From the NCBI GenBank assembly GCA_965140775.1, contig OZ223471.1, forward strand, positions 372,001 through 436,000: 64,000 nt of DNA. Direction: 5' to 3'. This DNA comes from UBA6244 sp965140775 (GTDB taxonomy: Bacteria; Bacteroidota; Bacteroidia; Bacteroidales; F082). Both the position numbers and the translations under genes were made by a program. The notes beneath the pieces were generated by a model. It had not been told where the DNA came from. It did no database searches and was given only the letters and a program-made list of their open reading frames with translations. Position 1 is the first letter of the stretch, and every line of letters begins with the position of its first letter. Of this stretch, positions 17,403 to 26,432 are shown in pieces.

Positions 17403-18410
17403 TTCACCCTCCACTACCACCACTTTTCTTCCTTTCAATTCTTCTTTTTCAACAAAGCTGATCGTGTCAAACTTTCTGAGCAACTGTGCACGGTTGTAGC
17501 CTTTGTGTCCGATGGCATAGTTGAGCTGACCCTTGGGGATTTCCAGTATAACTTCTGATGAAACCGTTTTGGAGGTAGCCTCCAATAGTGTTTCCAACCA
17601 CATGGCCGACAGTACCAATTCTTTAAACTGTGGATGAAAAGGCCCCGCCACCAGCTCTTTGTCGGGCACCAAACCCTCCGATGGATGTAGCCCCGTGCGG
17701 ATGACCCGGACATGACCTTCTTCGAAAATGGGTAGTAGCAAAGCCGTAATCCTGATGGCTTCCTCGAGAGAAAGTGGTGAATATTTGCCTTCCGCATACC
17801 ATTGATGCAAAGCCGTATCTTTGATCACCAGGGTGGGGTAGATGCGGGTGGAAGAGGCCCCCAGTTCCACGATGCGATGTGCTGTTTGCAAGGCACTGCG
17901 CTCGGTGTCGCCCGGCAGTCCGATCATCATCTGCAATCCCAATTCAAAACCGCGCCAGAGAATTGCCCGCGAAGCGTTAGTGGTTTGTTGAGCGGTATGT
18001 CCCCGAAAAGAAGCCTTCAGCACACGGTCGTCGAAGGATTGGGCTCCCAATTCGATGGTGGTAACCCGGTATTTTTGCAGTAAATCAAGCACTTGTGGAT
18101 TGATATAATCGGGGCGGGTGCTCAGACGAATACCTTGAATATCGCCCGAATCCAGGAATGGTTGTACCAGGTTTAGGAAGGCTTCCTGATCGGCCATGGG
18201 GATTCCGGTGAAATTGCCGCCAAAAAAGGCCACATCCACTTTTCGGTGGATACGTTTGAAACTGGCCAGATGATCTTTAACAATTTTTATGACCTCCTCA
18301 GGTGTCGGAATTGTAATATGCCCACTAATTTTGCGTTGATTACAGAAAACACACCGAAACGGGCAAGCCAGCTCCGGAATAAAAATCGGTATGGTATAAT
18401 GTTTGATCAT
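17397..18410 (-). CDS. Radical SAM protein, Elp3/coproporphyrinogen-oxidase-like family
   Basis: 337 residues. The [4Fe-4S]-binding CxxxCxxC motif is at Cys16, Cys20 and Cys23 (ACPFRCVFCNQR). A TIM-barrel radical SAM domain follows, including VAFFGGNFTGIP (the GGE-like strand), STRPDYINP and ELGAQSFDDRVL, resembling the Elp3-like radical SAM group. The C-terminal part (VRIIRTGLHPSEGL) continues the Elp3-like pattern. Substrate unknown; tRNA modification or haem-related chemistry are family options. Confidence 0.85.
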   Translation of the reverse strand: MIKHYTIPIFIPELACPFRCVFCNQRKISGHITIPTPEEVIKIVKDHLASFKRIHRKVDVAFFGGNFTGIPMADQEAFLNLVQPFLDSGDIQGIRLSTRPDYINPQVLDLLQKYRVTTIELGAQSFDDRVLKASFRGHTAQQTTNASRAILWRGFELGLQMMIGLPGDTERSALQTAHRIVELGASSTRIYPTLVIKDTALHQWYAEGKYSPLSLEEAIRITALLLPIFEEGHVRVIRTGLHPSEGLVPDKELVAGPFHPQFKELVLSAMWLETLLEATSKTVSSEVILEIPKGQLNYAIGHKGYNRAQLLRKFDTISFVEKEELKGRKVVVVEGEL

Positions 18411-18502
18411 AAATACGTTGGTGCAAATTTCACCTAAATTTTTAAATATTTTTGCAGAGTTAATAACAACAAATGTACTTCACTAAAACCACAATCAATC
18501 AC

Positions 18503-19165
18503 ATGAACCAATTAATTAAAAAATCGTCAGGGCTGTTGCTATTTGCCTTGATGAGTTTGCTGATCATGGGAGGAGCTACCTCGTGCAAAAGCAAGAAAAA
18601 GCTGGCCCGCGAGCAGGCTGCTGCCGAATATGCCGCCAAGGTTGAGCAATCAAAAACAGACTTGAATGCCATTATCAACGGAACATCTGCCTGGACGCTG
18701 GACGAACAGGAAAAACGGATGGAGGTAATTAAATCGTATAACATCGACGATCCTGAGGTAATTGACTTGCTCGAGAAAGCCGGAACCGCAGTTTCCGTAA
18801 AAAAAGCCGAACTGGCCAGAATTGCCGAGGAGGAACGTTTGCGAAAGGAAGAAGAAGCCCGACTTAAGGCCGAAAAATCAAAATTCGCGCCCATTGAGGA
18901 CAATTTTGATGCCATTGCCAACGCCCCCGGTGCCGATATGGCCAACACCAAAATCAATCAGGCATTGCAACAATACGCCACTCCTGATGTTCCGGTACTC
19001 ATCATTATCAGTCAGGCCGGAGGATTCAACGACTACGACCGACCTACCACCATTTCACTGTTTTTAAATTATTTGAAAGACAAGAAAAAGAATAGCTTCA
19101 AGGTGGAAAGCGTGAAATATGATGCCGCCGGAAAAATTACCGAACTCGAACTGATTAAAAAATAA
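18503..19165 (+). CDS. Uncharacterised lipoprotein with charged coiled-coil
   Basis: The start at 18,503 (MNQLIKKSSGLLLFALMSLL) is chosen because it gives a lipoprotein signal ending ATSC; an upstream in-frame ATG at 18,473 would only lengthen the signal. The mature protein is rich in Lys/Glu with a coiled-coil (about 85-130: KKAELARIAEEERLRKEEEA) and then a compact domain with DVPVLIIISQAGGFNDYDRPT. That domain recalls small envelope-stress or nucleoid-associated lipoproteins, but I do not recognise a family. It is 6 bp ahead of the next gene, so the two are probably cotranscribed. Confidence 0.75.
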   Translation: MNQLIKKSSGLLLFALMSLLIMGGATSCKSKKKLAREQAAAEYAAKVEQSKTDLNAIINGTSAWTLDEQEKRMEVIKSYNIDDPEVIDLLEKAGTAVSVKKAELARIAEEERLRKEEEARLKAEKSKFAPIEDNFDAIANAPGADMANTKINQALQQYATPDVPVLIIISQAGGFNDYDRPTTISLFLNYLKDKKKNSFKVESVKYDAAGKITELELIKK

Positions 19166-19171
19166 CCCGTC

Positions 19172-19744
19172 ATGAAGAAACTCACCATATTAATGGCCTT
19201 TGTGCTGGGCATGGGGTTTACCTCAGCCATGGCCCAGGAATTAAGCCCCGAACGTAAATTGGCCATCGACAGTCTGGCCCTCGAAAAGGTACGCGATTTG
19301 AGCAAGTATATCAGCATTATTGGCGACAAAGAAACCCCCTGGAGCGAAGCCAATCGCGTAATCGACCGTGCCGAAGAACTGTTTATGCAGGGCAGCGAAA
19401 TGGGTGTGTCGTCGCTCACCAAACAAGAAATCAGCTACTACACCGTACGTAAATATTTTGAGCGCCTTATGCGTCTCAACTACAACAAGGTAGATATCGA
19501 ATGGTACAACATTGAGTATGTAAGCGATTTGCAACGTCAACCCGATGGCACTTACGTGGGCGTTATTACCATCTTCCAAAAATTCAGTGGATACGATGCC
19601 GAAGGAAGATTGGTTTATCAAGACACCACCAAAAAAGACATCACCGTGTATGTTACCCGCAAAGAAACACAAATCGGTGGACGACTGATTGGTTTCTGGG
19701 ATGTGCTCCTTGGAGATATTCGTGTAAAAGAAACTGCTAAATAA
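19172..19744 (+). CDS. Uncharacterised secreted protein
   Basis: 190 residues with a standard signal peptide (MKKLTILMAFVLGMGFTSAMA, cleaved before Q). The mature part contains RKLAIDSLALEKVRDLSKYISIIGDKETPW and ends with a beta-rich segment (GVITIFQKFSGYDAEG, DITVYVTRKE, WDVLLGDIRVKE). No known family is recognised. It follows the lipoprotein gene by 6 bp and both end at one terminator, so a joint envelope function is likely. Confidence 0.75.
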   Translation: MKKLTILMAFVLGMGFTSAMAQELSPERKLAIDSLALEKVRDLSKYISIIGDKETPWSEANRVIDRAEELFMQGSEMGVSSLTKQEISYYTVRKYFERLMRLNYNKVDIEWYNIEYVSDLQRQPDGTYVGVITIFQKFSGYDAEGRLVYQDTTKKDITVYVTRKETQIGGRLIGFWDVLLGDIRVKETAK

Positions 19745-19762
19745 TTACTGATTATCAGTAAC

Positions 19763-19799
19763 TAAAAAGGGATGATTCAACAGAATCACCCCTTTTTTA
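19763..19799. terminator. Bidirectional intrinsic terminator
   Basis: AAAAAGGGaTGATTC pairs with GAATCAcCCCTTTTTT around a short AACA loop. It has a T-run on both strands, so it can end both the plus-strand envelope gene pair and the minus-strand peroxidase gene. Confidence 0.85.
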
Positions 19800-19819
19800 T
19801 TGGATATTTTCTCGTAAAA

Positions 19820-20881
19820 TTAGTTTACTGCGGGAGCCTGTTTTACCTCATCCGGAATATCTCCCGAAAGGGCAGCAAAGAAATCGGCCATTTGGTTCAC
19901 TTGTTCGTCGGTCAGGTCTTTGCTCAACTGCAATTTGCCCATGATTTTGATGGATTCTTTCAAATCGCTTACCCCGCCATTGTGAAAATAGGGAGCTGTG
20001 TTGGCCACATTGCGCAAACCCGGGACAAAAAACATGGCTTTATCCGCTTCGTTTTTGGTTTCCTCAAACTTACCGTAATCATCAGTTTTGGCATGAATCA
20101 GGGCATGATAATCGCCAAACAAACCAAATTTCTGCATCATATTTCCTCCCAATAAAGGTCCGGTGTGGCAGGCAATACACCCTTGGTCGATAAAGGTTTT
20201 CAATCCTTGACGTTCGTGGGGGTTCAACGCGTTGATGTTGCCACCAAGATATTCGTCGAAGGGGGAGGGCGTAATCAGGGTGCGTTCAAAGGCACCGATG
20301 GCTTTGCGCATGTTGGCATAGGTGATGGGGTCAGCATCGTCCGGAAATGCTTCTTTGAACATGTTTTGATACATGGGCACTTGCTTCAGACGGGCCACCA
20401 CGTCTTTTTCCGAGGCCATACCCATTTCGGCAGGGTTGAGCACGGGACCACCGGCCTGTTCTTCCACATCCTTGTTGCGACCATCCCAAAATTGAGCGGT
20501 ACGCAAGGCTGCGTTGAAAGTGGTGGGCGAGTTCCGCGTGCCGGGAATGCCATTATCTCCGGGCGAGGTGGGCAGGTTGTCCACTCCATAAGTAGCCAGA
20601 TTATGGCAGGTATTACAGCTTTGCGTTCCATCTTTGGAAAGGCGGTTGTCGAAATACAAGTGTTTTCCCAAAGCAACTTTAGCTTCCGTAACCGGATTTT
20701 CAGGGTTGGGAGCTTCTGTGGGCAAAGGCTTAAAAAACATTTGGGCCTGAGCCAATAAGTCTTTATCCTGTTGGGTGATAACTGCCTCATCAGTTTTGGT
20801 TTGTGAGGATTTTTGAGTGTTTTGCTGGCAGGCCGTCATCATGAAGGCAGCCAATGCCAGCGAGAATAGATACTTTTTCAT
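19820..20881 (-). CDS. Di-haem cytochrome c peroxidase (MauG/CcpA family)
   Basis: Periplasmic peroxidase that reduces hydrogen peroxide with electrons from cytochrome c. The two c-type haem sites are CNTCH (about residue 90) and CIACH (about residue 237). The conserved region GDNGIPGTRNSPTTFNAAL follows the first site, and the C-terminal FVPGLRNVANTAPYFHNG is typical. The ATG at 20,881 is preferred over an upstream TTG at 20,902 because it starts a lipoprotein signal (lipobox MTAC, Cys18). The protein is therefore probably lipid-anchored. Confidence 0.92.
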   Translation of the reverse strand: MKKYLFSLALAAFMMTACQQNTQKSSQTKTDEAVITQQDKDLLAQAQMFFKPLPTEAPNPENPVTEAKVALGKHLYFDNRLSKDGTQSCNTCHNLATYGVDNLPTSPGDNGIPGTRNSPTTFNAALRTAQFWDGRNKDVEEQAGGPVLNPAEMGMASEKDVVARLKQVPMYQNMFKEAFPDDADPITYANMRKAIGAFERTLITPSPFDEYLGGNINALNPHERQGLKTFIDQGCIACHTGPLLGGNMMQKFGLFGDYHALIHAKTDDYGKFEETKNEADKAMFFVPGLRNVANTAPYFHNGGVSDLKESIKIMGKLQLSKDLTDEQVNQMADFFAALSGDIPDEVKQAPAVN

Positions 20882-21051
20882 AGTTAAATTAGTTTGATTC
20901 AAAAATAGCCAAATTTTGAATGCGTTTTATGATTCATTGCAGCGTTTGTTGCGAAAAAAATATCCTTTCGGGAATTTTGAAAAGATCAAACCGCAGGCAT
21001 CGAAACTTGTAAAATAAAGCAGGAGGAAGTAAAAAACACTACTTTTGCCCC

Positions 21052-22140
21052 ATGAGCACCGACTTACAAATCACTCTCCCGGCCGATTGGCTTCCTACCC
21101 ATGGCAAACCATTGGTGATTGCCGGACCATGCAGTGCCGAAAGCGAATTTCAGATGATGGAAACGGCCAGAAGGATTGCTGAAATTGGCAAGGTTCAGGT
21201 GTTTCGTGCCGGATTGTGGAAGCCTCGCACGCGCCCCGGAGAGTTTAGTGGGTTGGGTGAAAAAGGTCTGCCTTGGCTGGCACGCATACAAGCGGAAACC
21301 GGATTGAAAACAGCCGTTGAGGTAGCTGATGCCTCACATGTGGAATTGGCCCTGAAAAATGGCGTTGACATCTTGTGGTTGGGTGCACGAACGGTGGTCA
21401 ATCCATTTTCGGTACAAGCCATCGCCGATGCATTGCGGGGGGTGGACATTCCCGTGATGGTAAAAAACCCCATTTCTCCTGATTTAAAACTCTGGTTGGG
21501 AGCCATCGAACGTATCCATGCCATGGGTATTCACAAAATTATTGCCATCCACCGCGGGTTTCATTATTTTGAGAAATCGATTTACCGAAATGCCCCCATG
21601 TGGGAAATTCCCATCGAGCTCAAGCGTTTGGTGCCCGGCTTACCCATTGTGGTGGACCCAAGCCATATTTGCGGACGACGCGATTTGCTGGAATCCATTG
21701 CACAGAAAGCCCTTGATTTGGAAATGGACGGACTAATGATTGAAACCCATTTCGATCCCGACAAAGCCCTCACCGATGCGGCACAACAGATTACGCCCAA
21801 CTCCCTTAAAGAGTTGCTTACCCGGTTGGTCATACGTGAAAAACGAGGCAACATCGATTTTGAAAACAAGCTGGAGGAACTTCGTACCGAAATTGACAAA
21901 TTGGATGGGGAACTGCTCCAAATTTTGGCCAAGCGCATGGAAATAATTGATGAAATAGGCGAATACAAAAACCAAAACGACATCACCATCCTACAAATGA
22001 AACGGTGGGCCGGCATCATCGAAGACCGCCTGGCCATTGGTACCCATTTGGGACTGGAAGAAGCTTTCCTGAAAAATTTGCTCAGCCTCATGCATGAGGA
22101 ATCCATCAGAAGGCAGACGGTTATTTTTAGCGGGAAGTGA
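21052..22140 (+). CDS. Bifunctional DAHP synthase / chorismate mutase
   Basis: First step of the shikimate pathway (phosphoenolpyruvate plus erythrose-4-phosphate) fused to the chorismate-to-prephenate step. 362 residues. The N-terminal DAHP synthase type Ibeta domain shows AGPCSAESEFQM, FRAGLWKPRTRPGEFSGLG, MVKNPISPDLKLW and VVDPSHICGRRD. The C-terminal chorismate mutase (AroQ-type) domain, about residues 275-362, shows LRTEIDKLDGELLQILAKRM and IIDEIGEYKNQN. This order is common in Bacteroidetes and suggests feedback control by prephenate. It is the last core gene before the accessory island. Confidence 0.94.
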   Translation: MSTDLQITLPADWLPTHGKPLVIAGPCSAESEFQMMETARRIAEIGKVQVFRAGLWKPRTRPGEFSGLGEKGLPWLARIQAETGLKTAVEVADASHVELALKNGVDILWLGARTVVNPFSVQAIADALRGVDIPVMVKNPISPDLKLWLGAIERIHAMGIHKIIAIHRGFHYFEKSIYRNAPMWEIPIELKRLVPGLPIVVDPSHICGRRDLLESIAQKALDLEMDGLMIETHFDPDKALTDAAQQITPNSLKELLTRLVIREKRGNIDFENKLEELRTEIDKLDGELLQILAKRMEIIDEIGEYKNQNDITILQMKRWAGIIEDRLAIGTHLGLEEAFLKNLLSLMHEESIRRQTVIFSGK

Positions 22141-22225
22141 GAAGCTACGGGCTTGTAAAAGATTTGCAAAAAAAAAGAGGCCGGAGAAATCTGCACATTA
22201 ACCTTCTGAAAGGAGGTGCTCCCCG

Positions 22226-22264
22226 AAATCCTTCCCCGAAATCCTTCCCCGAAAGTTTTCGGGG
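22226..22264. repeat. Short tandem CCCCGAAATCCTT array with hairpin
   Basis: Three copies of a 12-13-bp unit (CCCCGAAATCCTT) end in the hairpin CCCCGAA-AGTT-TTCGGGG. This is nearly the same hairpin as at 5,982-5,999. It lies between the DAHP synthase gene and the left edge of the island. Confidence 0.55.
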
Positions 22265-22287
22265 TGAACCCGGGACCCCCTGATTAT
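22265..22287. other. tRNA-fragment direct repeat, candidate left attachment site
   Basis: The plus strand here reads TGAACCCGGGAC then CCCCTGATTAT. The CAU-anticodon tRNA gene at 52,163-52,236 reads TGAACCTGGGAC then AACCTGATTAT in the same orientation (about 52,178-52,200): 20 of 23 positions identical. The match covers the T-arm, variable loop and anticodon loop. A tRNA fragment on the far side of an accessory region is what integration by a tRNA-specific tyrosine recombinase leaves. The left copy also overlaps the stop codon of the GIY-YIG remnant. Confidence 0.55.
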
Positions 22288-22567
22288 CCATATTTTACAA
22301 GCAGTTTTTTTGCAATTTCGGGGTATTTGATAAGATTTCTGATGTACACTTTACTTTTCATGCTTTTGATATGCAATTCAATTTTATGTGCTTGCTCTTT
22401 CGTATCACATGCAATATACTGGAACAACTCCCAATCTTTGGATTTTGCTGTAAATTTGGATTGGCCATAGTAGTTAACCAGATGGCTGTGCAAACGTTCA
22501 TCAGGCTGTAAAATGGTTGAACCGATGTAAAATCGGTCAAGTTTTTCGCTGTATAGAATATAACAGG
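22284..22567 (-). pseudogene. GIY-YIG nuclease-domain protein, start codon lost
   Basis: The frame reads YILYSEKLDRFYIGST then LHSHLVNYYGQSKFTAK and ends KKLLVKYG. This is a complete small GIY-YIG domain protein (about 92 residues visible) except for its first few residues and start codon. These are replaced at about 22,565 by the 5' part of a transposase gene on the same strand. The family includes UvrC-like and homing-type endonucleases. No in-frame ATG exists upstream, so it is probably not translated normally. Confidence 0.75.
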
Positions 22568-22873
22568 GAAAGCAACTCCCTGATATACAATTGCAAGAAC
22601 CAAAACATTAATGTTTGTTGTTCCAAATTTCCAATTGGTTCTATCCAGAGCCAGTCGATAGGGTGGTTTGTGGGGTAGCAGGGCGAATACTAAACGTGCT
22701 ATTAGATCAGTATCCAACAGATACTCCGACATAAACCGTTGTATTCTTCTCAATGATGAACCTACTCTCACATCATGTTCAAAGCTAGTAGCCAGTTTCT
22801 CAAAACAAACGGACTGAACCTTTCAAAGAGCAGAAATAAATAAGCCAAAGAACTTTATTCGGGCTAAATTCAT
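22565..22873 (-). pseudogene. IS4-family transposase, 5' half only, with internal stop
   Basis: The frame starts MNLARIKFFGLFISAL, hits an in-frame TGA (22,823-22,825), then continues KVQSVCFEKLATSFEHDV, SSLRRIQRFMSEYLLD, and ALDRTNWKFGTTNINVL, ending GVAFPVI. This is the conserved N-terminal third of an IS4-type DDE transposase with the first catalytic Asp in LALDRTNWKFG. It breaks off at about 22,565 into the GIY-YIG gene. The matching 3' part is found 4.5 kb away at 27,034-27,725. Confidence 0.8.
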
Positions 22874-23102
22874 TTTATCCCCGAAAACTTCTGATAAAGT
22901 TGAGAGTAAAATACTATTTTTACTCTCATTACTGGTGTTCATGTATCTTGGTGCCATACCTGCTAGCATTTCATTCAAGATGCTGAAAATCAGTATATAA
23001 AATCATTTTATAGACATTAGTTATTACCAAGTTATTAACATATATATTAGATTATCAAATGATTGTAATTTTTGACATGTACTAAGAAAGGAAAATTTAA
23101 TT

Positions 23103-24386
23103 ATGAAAAATGAATACAGAAATCGGTTTTGCTTCAAGCTTATTATTTTAATTACAGGCATTATGTTTTCATGCATGCTTTTGGAGGCGCAGAAATGCGT
23201 TTTCAACGATCCTCAGTATTCCTTTCAGTGCCTACGAACGATGGGATATAGCTGCACCGGAGGTGCAGATATTTCAGAGTGCCTCAGCACCTCCTATAAA
23301 ATAAAGGAGGGAGATAATGAAAGTTGGTATAGTGAGTGGAATAAAACAGCTAAACGGCTTGAAAGCACTGCGGAAGATTTTCAATCAAAAGGATATAATA
23401 AAAGCGCAAAGGAAGCTTATTTCAGGGCCTCCAACTACTACAGAACTGCAGGATTTTTCCTCAATTCTGATCCCAACGATCCACGAATACTTGAGACATG
23501 GGGTAAAAGCCGGACATGTTTCCTGGAAGCCATTAAATACACTGATCATCCGGTAGAATTTATCAATATCCCTTTCGAAGGAACAACATTACCAGCTTAT
23601 CTTTGTCTGGTTGACGACTCAGGAAAGAAAAGGCCGCTACTTATCGTCCATAGCGGTTTCGATGGCACTGCTGAAGAACTTTATTTTGAAATAGCTAAAC
23701 TTGCAGTGGAACGAGGTTTTAATTGTTTGCTCTTCGAGGGGCCGGGACAGGGAGAAGTTATTCGCAGGCAAAAGATTCTGTTTAGGCCAAATTGGGAAAC
23801 CGTTGTAAGTCCTGTTTTGGATTATGCTTTACAACTTCCTGAAGTAAATTCTGAAAAAATTGGATTAGTAGGAATAAGTTTTGGCGGATATCTCGCTCCT
23901 CGTGCTGTTGCCTTCGACCATCGCTTTAAGGTATGTGTGGCTAACGGTGGTATTTATGATTTTTATGATAATATCTTAAAAATGAATCCACCACAGACAG
24001 AGAAGATCCTGAACAATGAAGAAGCATCGAAAGAATATGATAAAGTTATTATGGAACATTTAGGTAATAATCCTACTACTGACTTTTTCTTTACGAACGG
24101 CATGTATACATTTGGAGCAAAATGGCCCAGCGAACTCATTCGAATGACAAAACCATATAATATGAGAAACTGCGCAGATAAAATCAAATGTACCATGCTT
24201 TTGGTAGATTCGGAGGAAGATAAAAGCCTACCAGGGCAGTCAAAGCAATTGTATGATGTTTTGGAATGCGCGAAAGAATTCATGCTTTTCGAAACAGAAG
24301 AAGGAGCCGCTGAACATTGTCAGATGGGAGCGGTCATGATCTCCGGTGAGCACATTCTCAACTGGCTGGAGGACAACTTGAAGTGA
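23103..24386 (+). CDS. Alpha/beta hydrolase, exported
   Basis: 427 residues. A hydrophobic N-terminus (FKLIILITGIMFSCMLLEAQ) suggests export, possibly as a lipoprotein at Cys24. A helical region (about 75-145) precedes an alpha/beta-hydrolase core: LLIVHSGFDGTAEE, FEGPGQGEVIRRQ, the nucleophile elbow GISFGGY (Ser259), TMLLVDSEEDKSLPG (acid strand) and AAEHCQMGA (catalytic His). The layout resembles the 2,6-dihydroxypseudooxynicotine hydrolase / FrsA-like group acting on C-C or ester bonds. It lies in the island, just upstream of repeat copy A, and has lower GC than the core genes. Confidence 0.8.
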   Translation: MKNEYRNRFCFKLIILITGIMFSCMLLEAQKCVFNDPQYSFQCLRTMGYSCTGGADISECLSTSYKIKEGDNESWYSEWNKTAKRLESTAEDFQSKGYNKSAKEAYFRASNYYRTAGFFLNSDPNDPRILETWGKSRTCFLEAIKYTDHPVEFINIPFEGTTLPAYLCLVDDSGKKRPLLIVHSGFDGTAEELYFEIAKLAVERGFNCLLFEGPGQGEVIRRQKILFRPNWETVVSPVLDYALQLPEVNSEKIGLVGISFGGYLAPRAVAFDHRFKVCVANGGIYDFYDNILKMNPPQTEKILNNEEASKEYDKVIMEHLGNNPTTDFFFTNGMYTFGAKWPSELIRMTKPYNMRNCADKIKCTMLLVDSEEDKSLPGQSKQLYDVLECAKEFMLFETEEGAAEHCQMGAVMISGEHILNWLEDNLK

Positions 24387-24442
24387 TTAATTATATTGAA
24401 TAACAATTTCATTTTCAGAAAGAAAGCAAGCCCGCCAGTTAA

Positions 24443-24713
24443 CATAATAGGTTTTAAGGCTCAGTTGAGCCCAAAAAAACAGGCCGGGATGAAAACATCA
24501 CCCACAACCTGTAAATCAACTCCGGAATTTAGTGAAAGCACCCGCTCAATTGAGTTTTAAACCCTGTTGGGCTAAGCCACAGGTAGTCAATCGTCCTGTA
24601 TATGGGGATTGAACAGTTTTCTTCTGAGTGTCTTTTTGATGGAAGTTTTGATAATCGTTGATGTGCCACCAGTAACTCATTCGTGAGAGCACTTAAATCG
24701 GTGAGACAATAAT
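24443..24713. repeat. Interspersed ~270-bp repeat, copy A
   Basis: This begins CATAATAGGTTTTAAGG directly after GTTAA and runs to GTGAGACAATAAT. The same sequence recurs at 26,433-26,610 (truncated), 58,886-59,158 and, decayed, at 59,826-59,912, always downstream of an accessory gene. The first ~120 bp carry imperfect inverted ends of about 22 bp (GGTTTTAAGGCTCAGTTGAG against CTCAATTGAGTTTTAAACC), a MITE-like signature. There is no ORF of note. Confidence 0.8.
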
Positions 24714-25127
24714 CTTGGAGCAAGATTAGGCAGTTGAACTGATCCTGAGCCTAGTTGAAGGATCTCCCGCGTTATCATCTTCACCCCTTGGGGCGAATCA
24801 AAAAAGAAATCCTTATACCGATATTTCGCATGCTTGCGGCCAGCGTAATTAAGTAGGCATGCCTAGCTTCTTGATCAAATTTTTTTTAAGTTTGTCATGA
24901 AATAATAACTTAATGAATAATCCTGTAAAGGTACAACCTCTCTACAACCCGGCACAAGGTAAACCGCCGAATGTAGAGAGGTTTAGTTCAACAATGTGTA
25001 TAATTCGGCGCGAGTCCGATTTCTGTATCCCGAAAAATCTTGGCCGATTTTTCGCGCCGAAATCATACACGGAACCGTGATGCCCAATTAGAAATACATA
25101 CATTATAATTAATAAAATACAGTAAAA
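24714..25127. other. Noncoding stretch with two strong hairpins, attC-like
   Basis: No gene is seen. Two inverted repeats stand out. AACCTCTCTACA (24,935-24,946) pairs with TGTAGAGAGGTT (24,972-24,983). Immediately after, TGTGTATAATTCGGCGCGA (from 24,995) pairs with TCGCGCCGAAATCATACAC (to 25,070). The second is followed by GGAACCGTGATGCCC, which resembles the ends GAAACGTTGGGAG (57,939) and GAGAACGTTAGCCCC (59,211) of the cassette-like units further right. It may be the recombination site that precedes the next gene. Confidence 0.55.
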
Positions 25128-26393
25128 ATGAAAGAAAAAAAGAAAATACTCGTACTGGGTTGCAATTTTGCTGGCCTCACAGTTTCACGCTATTTGCACA
25201 AGGAATTGGAGAAAGCAGCTGAAATCACAGTAATTGACCGAAAAAATTACATCAATTTTATTCCAAATATTCCTATTGAGGTCTTTAATAATCACAACCC
25301 AGCGGACACTATGGAATTTCCATTTCAAGATCATTTAGAATCTGATGGCAGTTCTTTTATCCAAGCAGAAGTTGAGAATATTGATGCTGATAATAAAACT
25401 GTGTATTTTACACCAAATGAAAGAGAAGGTTCTGCTCAAGAATCAATGACCTATGACTATTTAGTTATTGCTATCGGTTGTAAACTAGCTTTTGATAAAA
25501 TTGAAGGGTTTGCCGAATTTGGTCATACTTTCTCAGATACATTTTATGGAAACAGAGTCCGTAATTATTTACATAATGAATACAAAGGAGGACACATTGC
25601 AATTGGCTCTGACAGATTTATACAAGGTCAAAGTCCTAAGCTTCCGAAAATGCCAACGGCATTAGCTGCGTGTGAAGGACCACCAGTTGAACTTGCGTTT
25701 TCATTAGCAGATTGGTTAGAAAAACATAAAAAAGGAAACGCAAAAAACATCACTCTTTTTACACCAGGTGAAGTTATAGCAGAAGATGCAGGCGAAAAGA
25801 TTTTAAGTCAATTATTACCTATGGTTTCAGGAATGGGTTATGGCTACAAAAAAGGGACAGTTGGTATAAAAAGATTAACAAAAGATGCTATAGAGTTTAA
25901 AGACGGAACAAGTTTAGAGGCTGAAATGAAAATAATTTTTCCTAATTGGGAACCTCACAGTTTTATGAAAGGACTTCCATTTGTGGATGACCAAGGTTTT
26001 GTAGTAACTGATTTACATATGAGAAATCCTGATTATCCAGAAATATTTGCGGTTGGAGATGCAGCGGCAGTTACTGTTCCTAAATTAGGTTCATTGGGTC
26101 ATATGGAGTGTGAAATAGCTTCTAAAGTAATTGCTAAAGACATATTGGGGAATGCTAAAGAAATAAAACCTTTACATCAAATGGTTGTATGTTTTGGCGA
26201 TATGGGAAATCACAAGGGTTTCTATATGCACACAGATGAATGGTATGGAGGAAGTACAAGTATCTTAAAAATGGGATATACCCCATATATTTTAAAAATG
26301 GGTTTCAAAACAATGTATGAAACATTAGGTGGAAAAATTCCAAGTTGGGGAATGCCTATTTCTGAAATTGTTGGCGACCATACTATTATATAG
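25128..26393 (+). CDS. Sulfide:quinone oxidoreductase-like flavoprotein
   Basis: 421 residues. FAD-binding Rossmann fold at the N-terminus (ILVLGCNFAGLTVSRYL, about 7-23), second dinucleotide site around YDYLVIAIGCKLAFD, and the FAD-closing motif EIFAVGDAAAVTVPKLG near 305. A redox-type cysteine is in TALAACEGPPVELAF (about 181), the position used in SQR/FCSD-type enzymes. The C-terminal region is amphipathic (SILKMGYTPYILKMGFKTM), consistent with monotopic membrane association. Likely role: oxidation of sulfide with electrons to the quinone pool; other NDH-2-like activities are possible. It is flanked by cassette-like repeats. Confidence 0.8.
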   Translation: MKEKKKILVLGCNFAGLTVSRYLHKELEKAAEITVIDRKNYINFIPNIPIEVFNNHNPADTMEFPFQDHLESDGSSFIQAEVENIDADNKTVYFTPNEREGSAQESMTYDYLVIAIGCKLAFDKIEGFAEFGHTFSDTFYGNRVRNYLHNEYKGGHIAIGSDRFIQGQSPKLPKMPTALAACEGPPVELAFSLADWLEKHKKGNAKNITLFTPGEVIAEDAGEKILSQLLPMVSGMGYGYKKGTVGIKRLTKDAIEFKDGTSLEAEMKIIFPNWEPHSFMKGLPFVDDQGFVVTDLHMRNPDYPEIFAVGDAAAVTVPKLGSLGHMECEIASKVIAKDILGNAKEIKPLHQMVVCFGDMGNHKGFYMHTDEWYGGSTSILKMGYTPYILKMGFKTMYETLGGKIPSWGMPISEIVGDHTII

Positions 26394-26432
26394 CGTATAA
26401 AAAAGAAAATAAGAGAGTAATAAAGGGTATAG

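Noticed and set aside
21040..21047. TACTTTTG box just upstream of the DAHP synthase ATG as a promoter
   Set aside because: It lies only 5 bp before the start codon and has no -33 element at the right distance; it would need a leaderless mRNA.
22358..22771. A single 137-codon minus-strand protein
   Set aside because: It is a chimera: the first part is the IS4 transposase 5' half, the second is the GIY-YIG gene read out of frame.
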